Shown in pieces: positions 11,706-23,008 of a stretch of DNA of 64,000 nucleotides. A model generated the notes under the pieces. The model was not told the origin of the DNA. It saw nothing but the letters and a program-made list of their open reading frames with translations, and searched no databases. The DNA comes from Ursus arctos. Taxonomy: Eukaryota > Chordata > Mammalia > Carnivora > Ursidae. Within the stretch, counting starts at the first letter, position 1; each line of letters opens with the position of its first letter. The DNA is taken from assembly GCF_023065955.2 (NCBI RefSeq), contig NW_026622808.1, positions 40,684,475 through 40,748,474 on the forward strand, written 5' to 3'. The translations under genes were made by a program, and so were the position numbers.

Positions 11706-12050
11706 ATTCATGCCACTGTCCCTCTTCCTTACTCTCCAGCTTCACGCTTGGTCTGTTCTTGTAACAGGAATTTGCACAGGCTTTTTCTTTCTCTGGGTAC
11801 CCTTCTCCTTCTACTATTTACAGGTCTCGTTATTCACCCTCCTTCAAGTCTTAACATTTAAATATCCTTATTGCCCCAAGAGCAGGTACCTCCTTGGTTA
11901 ATCCTTTCTTCAGAGTACTTACCAAAATATGTAAGTATTTTATGTGATTACTTTTCTCTGCCTTCTCCTTCAGAATATGAGGGAGGGGGCAATATGTTTC
12001 GCAGACGCCTGCCATATAGTAGATGCTCAGTAAATACTAACTGAATTAAT

Positions 12051-13023
12051 GTTGGCCAAATTATATAGCAAAATCATAAGACTATGTCTAGAGACAGTGG
12101 ACTTCCAGAAACATCTGCATGAATTCTAAACTGAGGCAGCATTTAGGAAAACCCACTTAATCTTTATTTTTCTATTAGGCATGGATATAGCTTTAAAAAA
12201 AATCTTTATGTCAAGTAAAACTCTTCATTAATAGATGTTCTATTCCTCATTTACTTAAAAGGAGAATGTCTATTATGGCACCAATGGTCTAAAAGAAAAT
12301 AACTGAATCATTTAAAGGCAAGGTTTATGCTCATTTTTTTTACTGCTGTTTCTATAGCAATAGCAAAAAATCACCTGTTTTGGTTTGTGATGCTCTTGGT
12401 ACTAGAATATTAGTCATTTCAAAATCTTTTCTTCTTTTTTCTCTTAATTGAAGAAAGGGAACAAAGGAACAGGGAGTAGCTTTGAATGTAGCAACACTTG
12501 GCTGTAGCTAACATATTTTAGATGTAATAAGATGGCAATTGCAAAGCACAGTCTACAGTGGTGACAACTTTTCCATATGATTGTGTATTTAAACATCCAA
12601 GTGCTTCTCTTACCTCCTCTGAAAGAGGAGCATCAGCCGATCCTAAATTTCAGGGCATTTTAACCTTCATTATGAATGACAAGAGCCTATTTGCTTTTGC
12701 AGAACATCTATAAGAAACAACCTTTGGCTTCACTTATACACCACGCTATTTTTCAAGGCAACTGCACTTATAAGATTCATTCAACAAGGTGCACCCCAAC
12801 ATCTAAGCAGTTAACAGGGATTGAAAGTAACCGTGAGTGTTGGTAGGAGAAGGAAAGCCAGGAAATCCCTAATTCTGGAAGGAGGTAACAGTGGGAGTAA
12901 AAGTACACAAGGAAATAGAGGAGGATCAAGGGGAAAAGGAAGGCTAATGGTGGTTGAGAAAGAAAGTTGCCCACCCACTGGTTGCTGCTGGCAGGCCTGA
13001 CGACACCGCCACCCTTCCTGCAG
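12051..13023. other. Non-coding, nothing named
   Basis: I see no repeat I can support. GC rises towards 13000, leading into a short segment with exon-like splice sites (next entry). Confidence 0.4.
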
Positions 13024-13132
13024 GAGGAAGAGCAGCAGCGTCGGAGGAGGAGAGATATCCGTGTCCCAAGGGCCATTACTGTCACCACCTGGCATCCCAA
13101 AAGAGCAACTGGAGTGAGCACAGGCCATGGAG
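13024..13132 (+). other. Speculative 109-bp exon-like segment
   Basis: A pyrimidine-rich acceptor-like sequence ('cacccttcctgcag') ends at 13023, and GAG|GTAGGC at 13130-13138 resembles a donor. Between them one frame is open, with an acidic-then-basic start (EEEQQRRRRR) that I do not recognise. The length is not a multiple of three. Conservation and transcription cannot be seen from here; chance is the leading explanation. Confidence 0.12.
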
Positions 13133-13134
13133 GT

Positions 13135-13278
13135 AGGCTGAGCTGGCTTTAAATCCTGGTTCTACCACTTACTATCTGTGAAACTTAAGCAAGTAATGAA
13201 TTGTCAAAGTATTAGTTGCTTCATCTGTAAAATGGGGCTAATACCTAAATTGCAAGGTTCTTGTGAAAACAGAAGGTT
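13135..13278 (+). repeat. MIR SINE
   Basis: Recognisable MIR order: 'aaatcctggttctaccacttactatctgtgaa', 'cttcatctgtaaaatggggctaata', then a degenerate end. Confidence 0.8.
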
Positions 13279-14082
13279 AGCCTCTTTCATGTCATTTGTT
13301 GCTCTGCCCAACCCCTGCTGCCCCTCCTTTGTACTTAAATTGGGCCAAAATACCTGAATTAGTCTTTCTCAGCTAGAAAATCCCATGTGCATGTATGAAG
13401 ACCTGCAATCAGAATTAAAAGAGGTGAAACAGTTGAAGCAAGTGTTTTTCATAAGCAACAGTGATCACTGAAGACAGAATAACTTCTAGAAGATGACACC
13501 AGCCATCCTGGCAAGCACTGGGGGCAGTCCTGACTGTGGCCAGGAAACTATGCTGTGCTTGTAGGTGGCATACTGACTTTGGGGGTATCCTGTGTGTCAC
13601 AAACAATGACCATATGGCAAAATTTGGGGGATGGCAAATTCTGGACACTGTTTATTCCCTGGTAAAGTTCTATAGCTTCTTGTCAGATATTTGGGTGATG
13701 AAGACAAAAAAGGGAAGCGGGATGACAGGAGGCAGCAGATCTGACAAGTGAGACAGTATCACACTAGCTCCCCTTGGCAAGGACGAGCTGCCTCATGCTT
13801 CCTCTTTTCGTCTCTCTTCACTTCCCCCTGCTGCCAAGGCCAGCTGGAAATCTGCACAAGATGGGGGACAGTGGGTGCACGGAGAGGAGAGGGGCCTGTC
13901 ACTTAAGAGCAGTTTTGCCTGTGGAGACCCCAGTCCCTCCTCTCAGGGACCTCATGGGGAAAGGCACGGGGGGGGTTCCTTCCTGGAATTAATGGAGCCC
14001 AAGAGGAAGGGTCTGGAAACAGGTGAGAGAGCACCAAGGTTGGCATGGCTGTTTGCTCTGGGGTGGAGTAGGGAGAGACCAA
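13279..14082. other. Non-coding, nothing recognised
   Basis: Several short overlapping open frames occur on both strands, but none has a recognisable domain, codon pattern or convincing splice context. Confidence 0.45.
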
Positions 14083-14126
14083 AAATAAATAAATAAATAA
14101 ATAAACAAACAAATAAATAAATAAAG
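14083..14126 (+). repeat. (AAAT)n microsatellite with AAAC interruptions
   Basis: Tetranucleotide array of AAAT units interrupted by two AAAC units near 14103-14112. Confidence 0.95.
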
Positions 14127-14849
14127 CCCCAAAACAAAGAGTAACACAAGGCAGATTCATTAGGACCCTCAGAGCTACCTTCCGACCCTTCAGGTTCTCA
14201 AGGTCCTTACACCACCTTCTGACTTCCCCACTCCCTTGCATTCTAATATTCTCCCATCCCTAATCTTCACACGCCCATCTTCTTTCTAAGCTTCAGAAGG
14301 CAAAGGCTTTTCCCTGTTCCTGTTTTGTTGGGTTGCAAATCTCAAAGCAATCTAATGGCCCCAGAGTTGACAGCTCCCCAGATGTATGAGTGTTAAGAAA
14401 AATCTTATTTTGTAAATTAAAACAAAGCAATATGGGGGAGATATATCTGGACTTGGGACTTCCTACCACTCTAATGCAGGGGTTCCAATGACCACATTTT
14501 GAGAAACATGGCTGGCTTCACTGGAAAAGCAGTCCTTGGGCTTTCAATTCTTATCAATCCCTACCTCTTCTTGGCTACCTCTGAAATATCCACTCTAATC
14601 CCAGGTTCTAATGCATTCTTGCTATATTCTTTAAGTCTAACCTTAACTGGGGTTCTTTATTATCCTGGTGATGGTGGTGAGGCTATGATTTACCAGGTAC
14701 CTTCCCCCGGGGCTCAAGCTCTGGAAGTTACTACCCAATAAGGTCCCAAAGGGCTTGCTTCGTTGGATCGAGAGGCAGGACCGGATGATATGGACGTTCA
14801 GACAAGGAGAATTATAAAATCTGCAATTCAAGTGAAGGAAAGGCAGTGT
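14127..14849. other. Non-coding, possible short MER5-like end at 14470-14508
   Basis: The sequence 'gaccacattttgagaaacatg' resembles the terminal region of MER5-type hAT relics, but only about 40 bp match. The remainder is unassigned. Confidence 0.35.
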
Positions 14850-15062
14850 GGAAGTTAAGAGAACAGGCTTTTCTGTCAGACTATCTGAACACAAATCATA
14901 GTTTTCCCACTTACTAGCTGTAGTATTTGAGCAAGTTAGGGCTCCCTCTTCTCAATTTCCTCATCTTAACCTAGGAATAAAAGTAGGCTCTACCATGTAG
15001 AATTGCTATGGGGATCAAATGTGATAATGAATGGAAAATGCTTAGCATGGTCTAAATAAGAC
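14850..15062 (+). repeat. MIR SINE
   Basis: MIR order is preserved: 'agagaacaggcttttctgtcagac', 'cccacttactagctgtag', 'caatttcctcatct', 'gctatggggatcaaatgtgataatg', 'aatgcttagcatgg'. Confidence 0.82.
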
Positions 15063-16077
15063 ATTTTTGTGCTTTATGTGTAAGCTGTTAATTGACCGAA
15101 GTTTCTTCATATTCTAGAACTCTGAGGTTATAACAAAGCATTTATCCAAGTGCTTGAGCATAATCAAAGCTCCTGAGAAATGAGCCACTCCTGTTAATCC
15201 ACCTTTGCACAAGAAGAGGATGGCTCTCAGTATGACAAGAATGAAATTCGGGTTCTGAACCTCTATAACAGAATGTCAACTCAGTCTGGTATCTACAGTA
15301 TATTGACCTCACCTTAAGCACCAGCACTGAGTTTCAGCACTTCAGGCACTTGTCAAGAAAACTCAGCTATGAACTGACTGAATCTAGCACTTGCCAAAGG
15401 CTTGCTTGCTATGTCTGATATTCTGAACCGTATTATATTTTCCCCCCTAAAGAAATGCCTCCACGAAGCTGAGATTTAATGTTTTGTCCTCAGTTTTTTT
15501 TTCTTTCTTTTCTTATGGAGAATCAATAAAAGAAAAATCCATTTGAGAAAACTTTATGTCTTACAAAAATCCTATCCCAGATGGCAATAGGTTTCATCTT
15601 AAGTGTCAACGTCAAATGACTGGTAGTGACTGGAGTGCTCCATTAAGAAGGACAGCAAGGTTGCCACGATCGATTAGCACTGTCTGCTGTGGACATCGGC
15701 GAGGAAGTGTGGTGCCTTTGTGGTATATTTAGCCACGCTCCCATTGCCACAGCTGAGGGCATGGCACATTGTACAACATGCTGCATCTTACATAAGGACC
15801 TGCTCACTGCAGGTGAGCAGTGAGCACTGACAGTGCCACAGGCCTCTCACCACTGAGCCTCTGTATTGCCAATCCCTCTGTCAAGCTGCCCTACTCTCCC
15901 AAACAAGTAATCCTCAGAACTTGAAGAAAAGGTTACCTAAAAGTTACCAAAACTGACTCACAATGGGTAAGATTTGAAGACAGGATGTTTCTCGAATCAA
16001 GGCCAACAGAGCAGGGCAAGGAAATCTAGTGGAGTCTAGATACTGTGAATGAAACTTAAGCTCATTAGTGGTATTAA
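15063..16077. other. Non-coding, includes a CpG-retaining stretch near 15660-15740
   Basis: No gene was recognised. The stretch at 15668-15705 has several CpGs, and a perfect 8-bp hairpin lies at 15800-15820 (stem CTGCTCAC, loop TGCAG). No known RNA gene was recognised. Confidence 0.4.
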
Positions 16078-16306
16078 CAAACCATAAGAGACTCTTAACT
16101 AGAGAGAAGAAACTGCGGGTTGCTGAAGGGAGGTGGGCAGGGGATGGGTTAAATGGGGATGGGTATTAAGGAGGGCACTGGTTGTGAAGAGCACTGGGTG
16201 TTACATGTAAGTGATGAATCACTAGATTCTACTCCTGAAATTAATATTAACTATATGTTAACTAGAATGTAAATAAAAACTTGAAACAAACAAACAAACA
16301 AAAAGG
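16078..16306 (+). mobile_element. Carnivore L1 3' end
   Basis: The L1 3' UTR order is present ('ataagagactcttaactaga', 'gttgctgaagggaggtgggc', 'gagcactgggtgttacatg', 'taactagaatgtaaataaaaac'), ending in an (AAAC)n-rich tail at 16283-16304. It is strongly 5'-truncated and no clear TSD was found. Confidence 0.85.
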
Positions 16307-16994
16307 ATGCACAGATGAAAAAAGAGGCTTGGAACAGAACTCCGGAGAGCCAGTGGGAGGGAAAAAAAAAAAAACATTTTAAGAAAAATGTTCTGACCAT
16401 GGGCCATTAGGGTAATGATGGTATTTCAGGCAGCTCAAAATGATAAATCATTGCAGTTTGTTTTAAAGAATTCTTTACCAGAACCATTTTAGTGACATTA
16501 AATTGTTTAAGTGGCCATCTGTGGAATAGTGCAGCAACTGGGTGGGTTTATGGACCAGTCTGGAACATCCATTAAAAGAGCTACACCTGCTACGTGGAGC
16601 TGTTTGTGACTTTCTTGCCAGTCATAAATCTGGTTAATCCCACCTTTGTAGTCATTTTAATTTTCTATAGATTGCTTAAACCAGAAGGAATGTGGGTGCA
16701 CTAAATTGTTTCCAATTGAACAAAGAAAATACTTTTTAAAAGCACAAAAGCCATATTCAATTTAGATACCAGTTTTGGAACTTATGGTTCAGTTTTAAAT
16801 CTTTCCTATTTGAAAGATTTACACAACAAAACCAGAGCAAAACACTGTAATGGGGAAGCATAAAAGAGACGGTCTATTCTTATTCTACTCAAAAATTTGC
16901 TTACTGGAAATAAGAAATCAAATATTTTATTATCTAAGCTTAATAACAATCACCATAACACATTGAAATAGAAGTTATTGCTTATAAATGTCAA
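16307..16994. other. Non-coding, nothing recognised
   Basis: AT-rich single-copy-looking sequence with a short A run at about 16361-16374. No gene or named repeat is visible. Confidence 0.45.
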
Positions 16995-17256
16995 GAACGA
17001 TAGTAGTAATAATAACCTCTTACCTAGGGCTTATGCTATGCCAGCCACTGTTCTAAGTTCTTTATGTTATACTGTAATCTTCAAACAACCCCATGGGATA
17101 TATCTTATAATTCCCACCATATTGATGAAGAAACTGAGGCACAGGGACAGTAAGCAACTTGCCTAGGATCACATGACTAGTGAGTTCAGAACCAGGATTC
17201 AACTCTAGGCAGTCTGGCTCTAGCAACTGTCTTCTAAACCATTAGTGTGTACGCTG
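16995..17256 (-). repeat. MIR SINE, near full length
   Basis: Reverse-oriented MIR: 'gccagccactgttctaagttcttta', 'tgaagaaactgaggcacagggac', 'aacttgcctaggatcacatgac', 'aggcagtctggctctag'. This is one of the best-preserved MIRs in the window. Confidence 0.88.
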
Positions 17257-18049
17257 TCCTCACCTTTGGCCCAGAAATCCAATTTAACCCCTGGTAAGAC
17301 GTGAAAGGAGGGGTGAGCTTGGGCTATTTCTGAACTTCATGGTTGCCTCTCAGTGTTCTTTTAGTCCCCATGATTAGTGTTTAAGGGGGAAAAAAAGGAA
17401 AGAATGCCTGGGTATTTGATTGGTAGGAAAGGAAGAATCCAGTTGGCAGGAAAAGCTGGTGATAGGATTTCATCTTGCTTATTACAATCGGATCTTTTCT
17501 ACTTACTTATATATAAAACCTTTCCTCTGAAAAGCCCAAAAGAACTTCTCTTTCAATAAACCATCAGTAGTTGCTACTGGTTTCCTATATCCTCAACTTA
17601 TGGTGACACCGTATTTGTCAGACATCCCTGAGCGATCGCTGTTTTTTGAACTGTGAACCAGCTTAGTGATGAGAGCACAGCTTCTGAATTAGTTTCTGAT
17701 AAATTTCACCAGAGGGGATGGGAATAATTATTACCCTTTGCCCCACCGCCCCACAAACCACATGTCGACCAACAGAAAATGCAGGGTGCAGAATCGTCAC
17801 ACTGTGAAGATAGATGTAGCCTAATGACATGGAAAGAGATGCCAAATCGTTTTCAACTTTAGAGGGGCCGGCCTTGCAAGATTTAATTAGCTTACAGTTG
17901 AGAAGTAATTTGAAGCTTCAAATTATAGTTATTTAGAGACTCTTGAATTGCTCATCATTTCACTTTATAAAACTACAATATGAGGCAGACTTCCATGGAA
18001 AAAATGATTAAGAATAATAAACAAAAAATCCCAACAGAGAGGCAATAAA
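17257..18049. other. Non-coding, single-copy-looking; two rare CpG palindromes
   Basis: No gene or repeat was recognised. GCGATCGC (17632-17639) and GGCCGGCC (17866-17873) lie 227 bp apart, which is unusual in CpG-poor DNA. It might be a constrained non-coding element; this is only inference. Confidence 0.35.
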
Positions 18050-18243
18050 AGGAGTGGAAAGAATCAAGCTTGGGAGCCAGGCAGCCCTGGATTACAGCCC
18101 CACAGGTGTGATGCTGGGCTATTCATGAACTTATCTGAGTCTGTTTTCTCATCTATAAATTATCACTTGTCTTAGGGAGTTGTGTGAGCTAAGGGAATTT
18201 GGTAAAATGCCTGGCATATGTCACTGCTCAATAAATTCTGGTT
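18050..18243 (+). repeat. MIR SINE
   Basis: MIR order: 'ttgggagccaggcagccctggatta', 'ttttctcatctataaa', 'aatgcctggcatatg', 'gctcaataaattctgg'. Confidence 0.82.
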
Positions 18244-18259
18244 TACTTATCACCCTTCT

Positions 18260-18955
18260 GTTCTGTTTCCACTAACTCTGAAATCTTCTCTGAGAGTCTC
18301 CATTTCTGAAATCCACTCCTCCTCCTTCTTCACCTCTACTCAGGATTTCCGAAATCCGTCATCACTGGCCTGACTGCAACAGTCCCCTGACTTGGCTCTC
18401 GTGCCTTCTAGCCTTCTTCTCAGCATCTTAACACACCTATAGAAAGACAGCCACCAGTGCTACCTTCCTGATTGACAAACACAATGAATCCCTTGCTACA
18501 GAATCAAGTCTGAAAACCTGGGCCTATTTCTGTGGCTTCCTCCGCCACCAGTTCTTTACTTACTCCTAATCCTCCAGCCAAACCAAAGTGCCACCGGTGG
18601 GTTGGCCTTTACAAGGGTCTGCTCTCATCCTAAAATGTCTTCCCTACCTTTTGGGCGTTCTCATTTGTTCTATCACGACTTTCAGAAACATCACCTACTC
18701 TATCAAGTATCTCTAACTCTAAAAGGTAAAGATGAGAGAGAACTGGATTTTACTTATAGACTCCACAGAAATTACACACACTTCTGTTAGCATTTCTCTC
18801 ACTGTGTTCTATTTCTTCTATATTCTTTTCTATAGACTATGAACTCCTGAAGGAAAGACACCGTATCTTATTTGTCTTTGTATCTCCAGGGTCTAGAGCA
18901 GCATCTGGAATCTTACAAAGTACATGTTGAATAGATATTAAATGAAATAATGTCC
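18260..18955 (+). repeat. L2 LINE 3' region
   Basis: Decayed L2 coding tail and 3' end: 'tttctgtggcttcctccgcc', 'atcctaaaatgtcttccctacc', then the L2 terminal block 'gactatgaactcctgaaggaaagac...tctccagggtctagagcagc'. No open frame survives. Confidence 0.68.
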
Positions 18956-19835
18956 AGGCAGCTTTCCCCAATTAGTTCACTCTCATCCCTGACTTGGCTT
19001 ATCAGTTATTAGCCATTATTACATTTCTGTATTTTGGGTGCCATTATTCTTCCTTTATTGGAAAGAAAAGGATTCTATCAATGTGGTGGATTGAGCTAAT
19101 GAATATTCTCTGCCTGCTACAAACACACAGACAGTCGGAAAAAAGTGAAGTTTATATGATGAAAGAATATGTTGGTGAGGTGTCAAATGGAAAGGAAATA
19201 AAAGCCAGGGTCGATCAGCTATGAGTTGATGCCAAACTGTGTTGGGTGAGAGAGGGGACAGGAGATCTGGCCTAAATAAATACAAGGATATGTGTGTGTG
19301 TGTGTGTGCTCATAAAAAAATGGGCAGAGATCCTAGTAATGCCTAGTAATGCCTATGGGGGAAGTAGGTGTGGCCTTGGGTTTACCTAAGATGGCAAGTT
19401 AGAACTGAGACTCCTGTATAAAGCCAGACCCCGAGAGGACTGTCCCTCTCCGTGAGACAGGTGAGACACTCTGCTCACTGATCCAGGCAACAAAAAAGCT
19501 TGTCTCTAGCCAGGCTCTGGTCTGAGGAAAAGACTCAAAGCCATGTATGTGAATTTAGTCAGACTTTAAACTACCTTTAGGGCAAGGAAATTCCAAGCTA
19601 AAAAAGGCATTTAAAAACTGGTCCTATTGCAGTAAAAGAGCCAGAAGCCAAAAACCTTGAGGTAGCCAGGAGAAAATGCAAAGCTCTTCCAGGGGGACAC
19701 TACAGCAGTCTGTGCTATAGGTACCCCCACAGGTAAAACAGCCCTCAGTGAAGACAGACACACATCCCAGGTCCCCACTAATGTGAGGAAATGATACACC
19801 ATGAGGGAGAGTCAGCAGATGTAACAAATAGAAAG
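18956..19835. other. Non-coding with a short (TG)n microsatellite at 19289-19308
   Basis: About ten TG units occur at 19289-19308. The segment 19360-19830 has 'aagatggcaagttagaac', a phrase reminiscent of L1 5' regions, but I cannot support the assignment. No gene is visible. Confidence 0.4.
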
Positions 19836-19846
19836 AATAGCTTCTT

Positions 19847-20014
19847 TTTTTTTTTCTTTTTTCTTTCATGGTTCTTATTTTTTTTATTTTAATGTTTTTT
19901 TATTATATTATGTTAGTCACCATACAGTACATCCCTGGTTTCTGATATAAAGTTCGATGATTCATTAGTTGCATATAACACCCAGTGCACCATGCAATAC
20001 GTGCCCTCCTTACT
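19847..20014 (-). mobile_element. Young-type L1 3' end with TSD
   Basis: Poly(T)-rich start, then the antisense of the same 3' UTR as the young L1 at 4646-7218 ('ttattatattatgttagtca'). It is flanked by an 11-bp TSD, aatagcttctt, at 19836-19846 and 20015-20025. Only about 168 bp of the element were inserted. Confidence 0.9.
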
Positions 20015-21043
20015 AATAGCTTCTTAAGTAATTGAGATAATAGAGAATCTGAAAACCACCAGAAAATTATGTTTTAAACCACAATAAAATATTGGATTCC
20101 ATAAACAACAGATTTGAAAAAGAACCAAATAGGATTCCAAAACTTTTTAAAAATTTATTTCATTAAAAAAAAAAAAAAGGACAGGCAAAACAACATGTTA
20201 CATACAGCTAAAGAATTAGTGATCTGAGGAAATTATCCAAAACGGACAAAAGAAGAAACAATGAGATGGGCGGGGTGAACTGGAGTTAAAGATATGTAAG
20301 GTGCTTGCTTTATAAGGGGATGAGCTAGTGATTTTCAACTTTGTTAAGGTAAATATGAAGATTACAAATTTATAAATGTAAAGGTAACCCCCAAAAAGAA
20401 TAGAAATGGAATGTATAACTTCCAAACTAGCCAAGGTTAAACAGCATGTACTACATACAAAAACTTGATCTGGATTTAAGTGTATGGCCTTAAATTCCTT
20501 ATTAAAAAAGTAAGATTAAGCTTCTTGAGTTAAACATTAAACTCAAGAAGTTAGGAAAATAATATACTGACAAAGTGGGAAGAAGGTAAACATTAAGAGA
20601 ATAATTAAAATAGAAACTTCAGAGTATCAACTAAAGCAAGAATCTGATTCTTTGAAGAGACTAATAGAAAACTTCTGGAAAGACTGGTTAAGAAAAGTAT
20701 ACAATATCAGAAATAAAAATATAATATTAACTTTGTATACATATGGTAGAGAATAAATAAAAGAAGTATATATACTTCTCTATAACATCTCTCTATAAAA
20801 CTCATAATTTTTATAACCCTCTGATATTAAATTTAAAACAAAGTGACACTTTTCTAGAATAACATAAATATTAAAATTGACTCAAGAAAAAATGGGGAGG
20901 CTAAAAATACCTATAACCATTAAACAATTGGTATTGAAGGTCACAAATCCATCCACCAAAAAGCACCAAGTCCAGATGTTTTAAAGACAAGTTCTATCAA
21001 ACTACTAAGTATATCAAAACAGATTGAGATAAGAAAAAAGAGT

Positions 21044-21249
21044 TGGGGTGCCTGGGTGGCTCAGTCGTTAAGCATCTGCCTTCGGCTCAGGGCGTGATCC
21101 TGGTGTTATAGGATCGAGCCCCGCATCAGGGTCCTCTGCTGGGAGCCTGCTTCTTCCTCTCCCACTCCCCCTGCTTGTGTTCCCTCTCTCTCTGGCTGTC
21201 TCTCTCTCTCTGTCAAATAAATAAAATCTCTAAAAAAAAAAAAAAAAAA
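21044..21249 (+). mobile_element. Can-SINE, first of a tandem pair
   Basis: tRNA-Lys-derived SINE. The head 'ggggtgcctgggtggctcag' includes the A-box region, the B box is 'ggatcgagcccc', the pyrimidine-rich CT stretch and 'caaataaataaaatct' follow, and it ends in poly(A). The upstream TSD aagaaaaaagagt is at 21031-21043. Its downstream TSD partner lies only after the second SINE. Confidence 0.95.
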
Positions 21250-21435
21250 GGGGGCGCCTGGGTGGCGCAGTCGTTAAGCGTCTGCCTTCGGCTCAGGGCG
21301 TGATCCCGGCGTTCCCCCACATCGGGCTCCTCTGCTGGGAGCCTGCTTCTTCCTCTCCCACTCCCCCCTGCTGTGTTCCCTCTCTCGCTGACTGTCTCTC
21401 TGTCAAATAAATAAATAAAATCTTTAAAAAAAAAA
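21250..21435 (+). mobile_element. Can-SINE, second of a tandem pair
   Basis: A second SINE in the same orientation starts directly in the poly(A) of the first. It has the 'cgcctgggtggcgcag' head, the 'gggcgtgatcccggcg' variant and a poly(A) tail. The TSD aagaaaaaagagt at 21436-21448 matches the one at 21031-21043, so one TSD pair encloses both copies. The part around the B box is shortened relative to the first copy. Confidence 0.95.
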
Positions 21436-21807
21436 AAGAAAAAAGAGTAAAAGCTCCCCAACTTAATTTATCAAATTTGACATTTGTTACTAAAACCTCA
21501 TATAAGGATGGAAAGAAAAAAAATTACAATCTAATTAATGAACACATATTTAAAAGTTCTTAAAAAATAGAGAACTGTATCAAAATACCATATAAGATGA
21601 TCATCAGGGGTTAACTCAAGAATGGAAAGATGTTTCAATACGAGAATATCTGTGATGTAATCCATGACTATCAGATTAAGATGAATAATATGATCAATTC
21701 AACAGATGGAGAAAAGAGAACATTCAATAAAATTCAGCACTCATTACTGATAACAAGCCTTAGCAAACTAGGAAAATAAGCACTTTAATCTGTGATTTAT
21801 ATTTTTA

Positions 21808-21929
21808 TTTATTTATTTATTTATATTTTTATTATTTTTAAAAATTTTTAAATTTTTATTATTATTATGTTCAATTAGCCAGCATATAGTACCTCATTAG
21901 TTTTTGATGTAGTGTTCAACGATTCATTA
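21808..21929 (-). mobile_element. Short L1 3' end with TSD
   Basis: A T-rich start with (TATT)n is followed by the antisense of a carnivore L1 3' end ('agccagcatatagtacctcatt'). The 16-bp TSD gtgatttatattttta is at 21792-21807 and 21930-21945. Confidence 0.87.
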
Positions 21930-21949
21930 GTGATTTATATTTTTAAACC

Positions 21950-22440
21950 TTGTAACAGTCAGGGTGGGTTAGGCTATAATAATTAATGTAATTAATTATA
22001 AAATAATTAATGTAATAGCAAAAGATGATATTTTGTTCACACTGCAAGTCCCATGGAGGGAACAAGAGGCTCTGCTTAGTCTAGTAACTCAGGGACCCAG
22101 GATGGTACAGTCTTCCATAACCACCAGAGCACTGAGATGGGAACATGGTGACTGGTACACTAATTTCTAAAGCTTCCTCCTAAAGTGACCATGTCACTTC
22201 TGTTCATCTTTACTGTTTAAAACAAGTCATATGTCCAACCTAATAAAACGGGTGGGGAATTTAATTCTACCATATGTGTGGAAGAAAAACTGCAATATTT
22301 GGAAACAAATCCAGTGACTATCTGGGTTATTGTAAGAAATATATATTTAGTCCTTGTCCTTGATTCCTGACACAGAGCTCCTAAAACTCTTGGAACTTCC
22401 TGATAGAAGTGAAAGAAGCATTTTTTTAAAAAAATTCATA
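21950..22440 (+). repeat. Unassigned old interspersed repeat
   Basis: The phrases 'gtcagggtgggttaggctata' and 'tgttcacactgcaagtcccatgg' recall a mammalian-wide repeat whose name I cannot give. Boundaries are approximate. Confidence 0.35.
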
Positions 22441-22561
22441 ACACACTTTCAACCTTACCTGAGTTTATCCTAATAAGGTGGCTCTTGGTGGGCCCCTAGA
22501 TACTTCAGACTAAGGACTGGTTGCCAGAGAAACCAATCGTGTGATTAAAGGGCTGGAACTT

Positions 22562-23008
22562 GGAATACTACTCAGCCATCAAAAAAAAAAATGAAATCTT
22601 GCCATTTTCAACGGCGTGGATAGAACTAGAGGGTATTATGCTAAGTGAAATAAGTCAATCAGAGAAAGGCAATTATATGATCTCACTAACGTGTGGAATT
22701 TAAGAAACAAAACAGAGGATCATAGGGGAAGAGAGGAGAAAATAAAACAAGACAAAACCAGAGAAGGTGACAAACTGTAAGAGACTCTTAATCATAGGAA
22801 AGAAACTGAGGGCTGCTGGAGGGGAGGGAGGTGAGGGAATGGGGTAACTGGGTGAAGGACATTACTGAGGGAACATGATGTACTGAGCACTGGGTACTAT
22901 ATAAGACTGATGAATCACTGACCTCTGAAACCAATAATACATTGTATGTTAATTGAATTTAAATTTAAAAAATGGAAAAAATTAGTTATCTAAAAAAAAA
23001 ATAAGAGT
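22562..23008 (+). mobile_element. L1 3' end (ORF2 tail + 3' UTR) with TSD
   Basis: It begins at the ORF2 C-terminal sequence ('ggaatactactcagccatc'), continues through the 3' UTR and ends A-rich. The 8-bp TSD tggaactt is at 22554-22561 and 23009-23016. It interrupts the LTR-like repeat. Confidence 0.85.

Larger units (their letters stand above)
10390..12050 (+). repeat. L2 LINE, plus strand, split by two insertions
   Basis: Three blocks (about 10390-10605, 10893-11265 and 11706-12050) are collinear with the 3' half of mammalian L2. They match the 'ctgactcattccttgaactcca' region, then 'ccttccagctggtctccttg...agagcagccagagtga', and finally the L2 3' end 'catatagtagatgctcagtaaatac'. The coding part is decayed. 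An L1 tail and an unassigned repeat of about 440 bp sit between the blocks. Confidence 0.7.
20590..21791 (+). mobile_element. Old L1 ORF2 fragment interrupted by two SINEs
   Basis: The blocks 20590-21030 and 21449-21791 are collinear with the L1 ORF2 region joining the endonuclease and RT domains. Decayed motifs correspond to the 'atatcagaaataaaa', 'ccagatgttttaaagacaag' (PDG-FYQ type) and 'gaacattcaataaaattcagcac' segments. Frames are destroyed. AT-rich sequence from about 20026 may be its upstream part. Confidence 0.65.
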
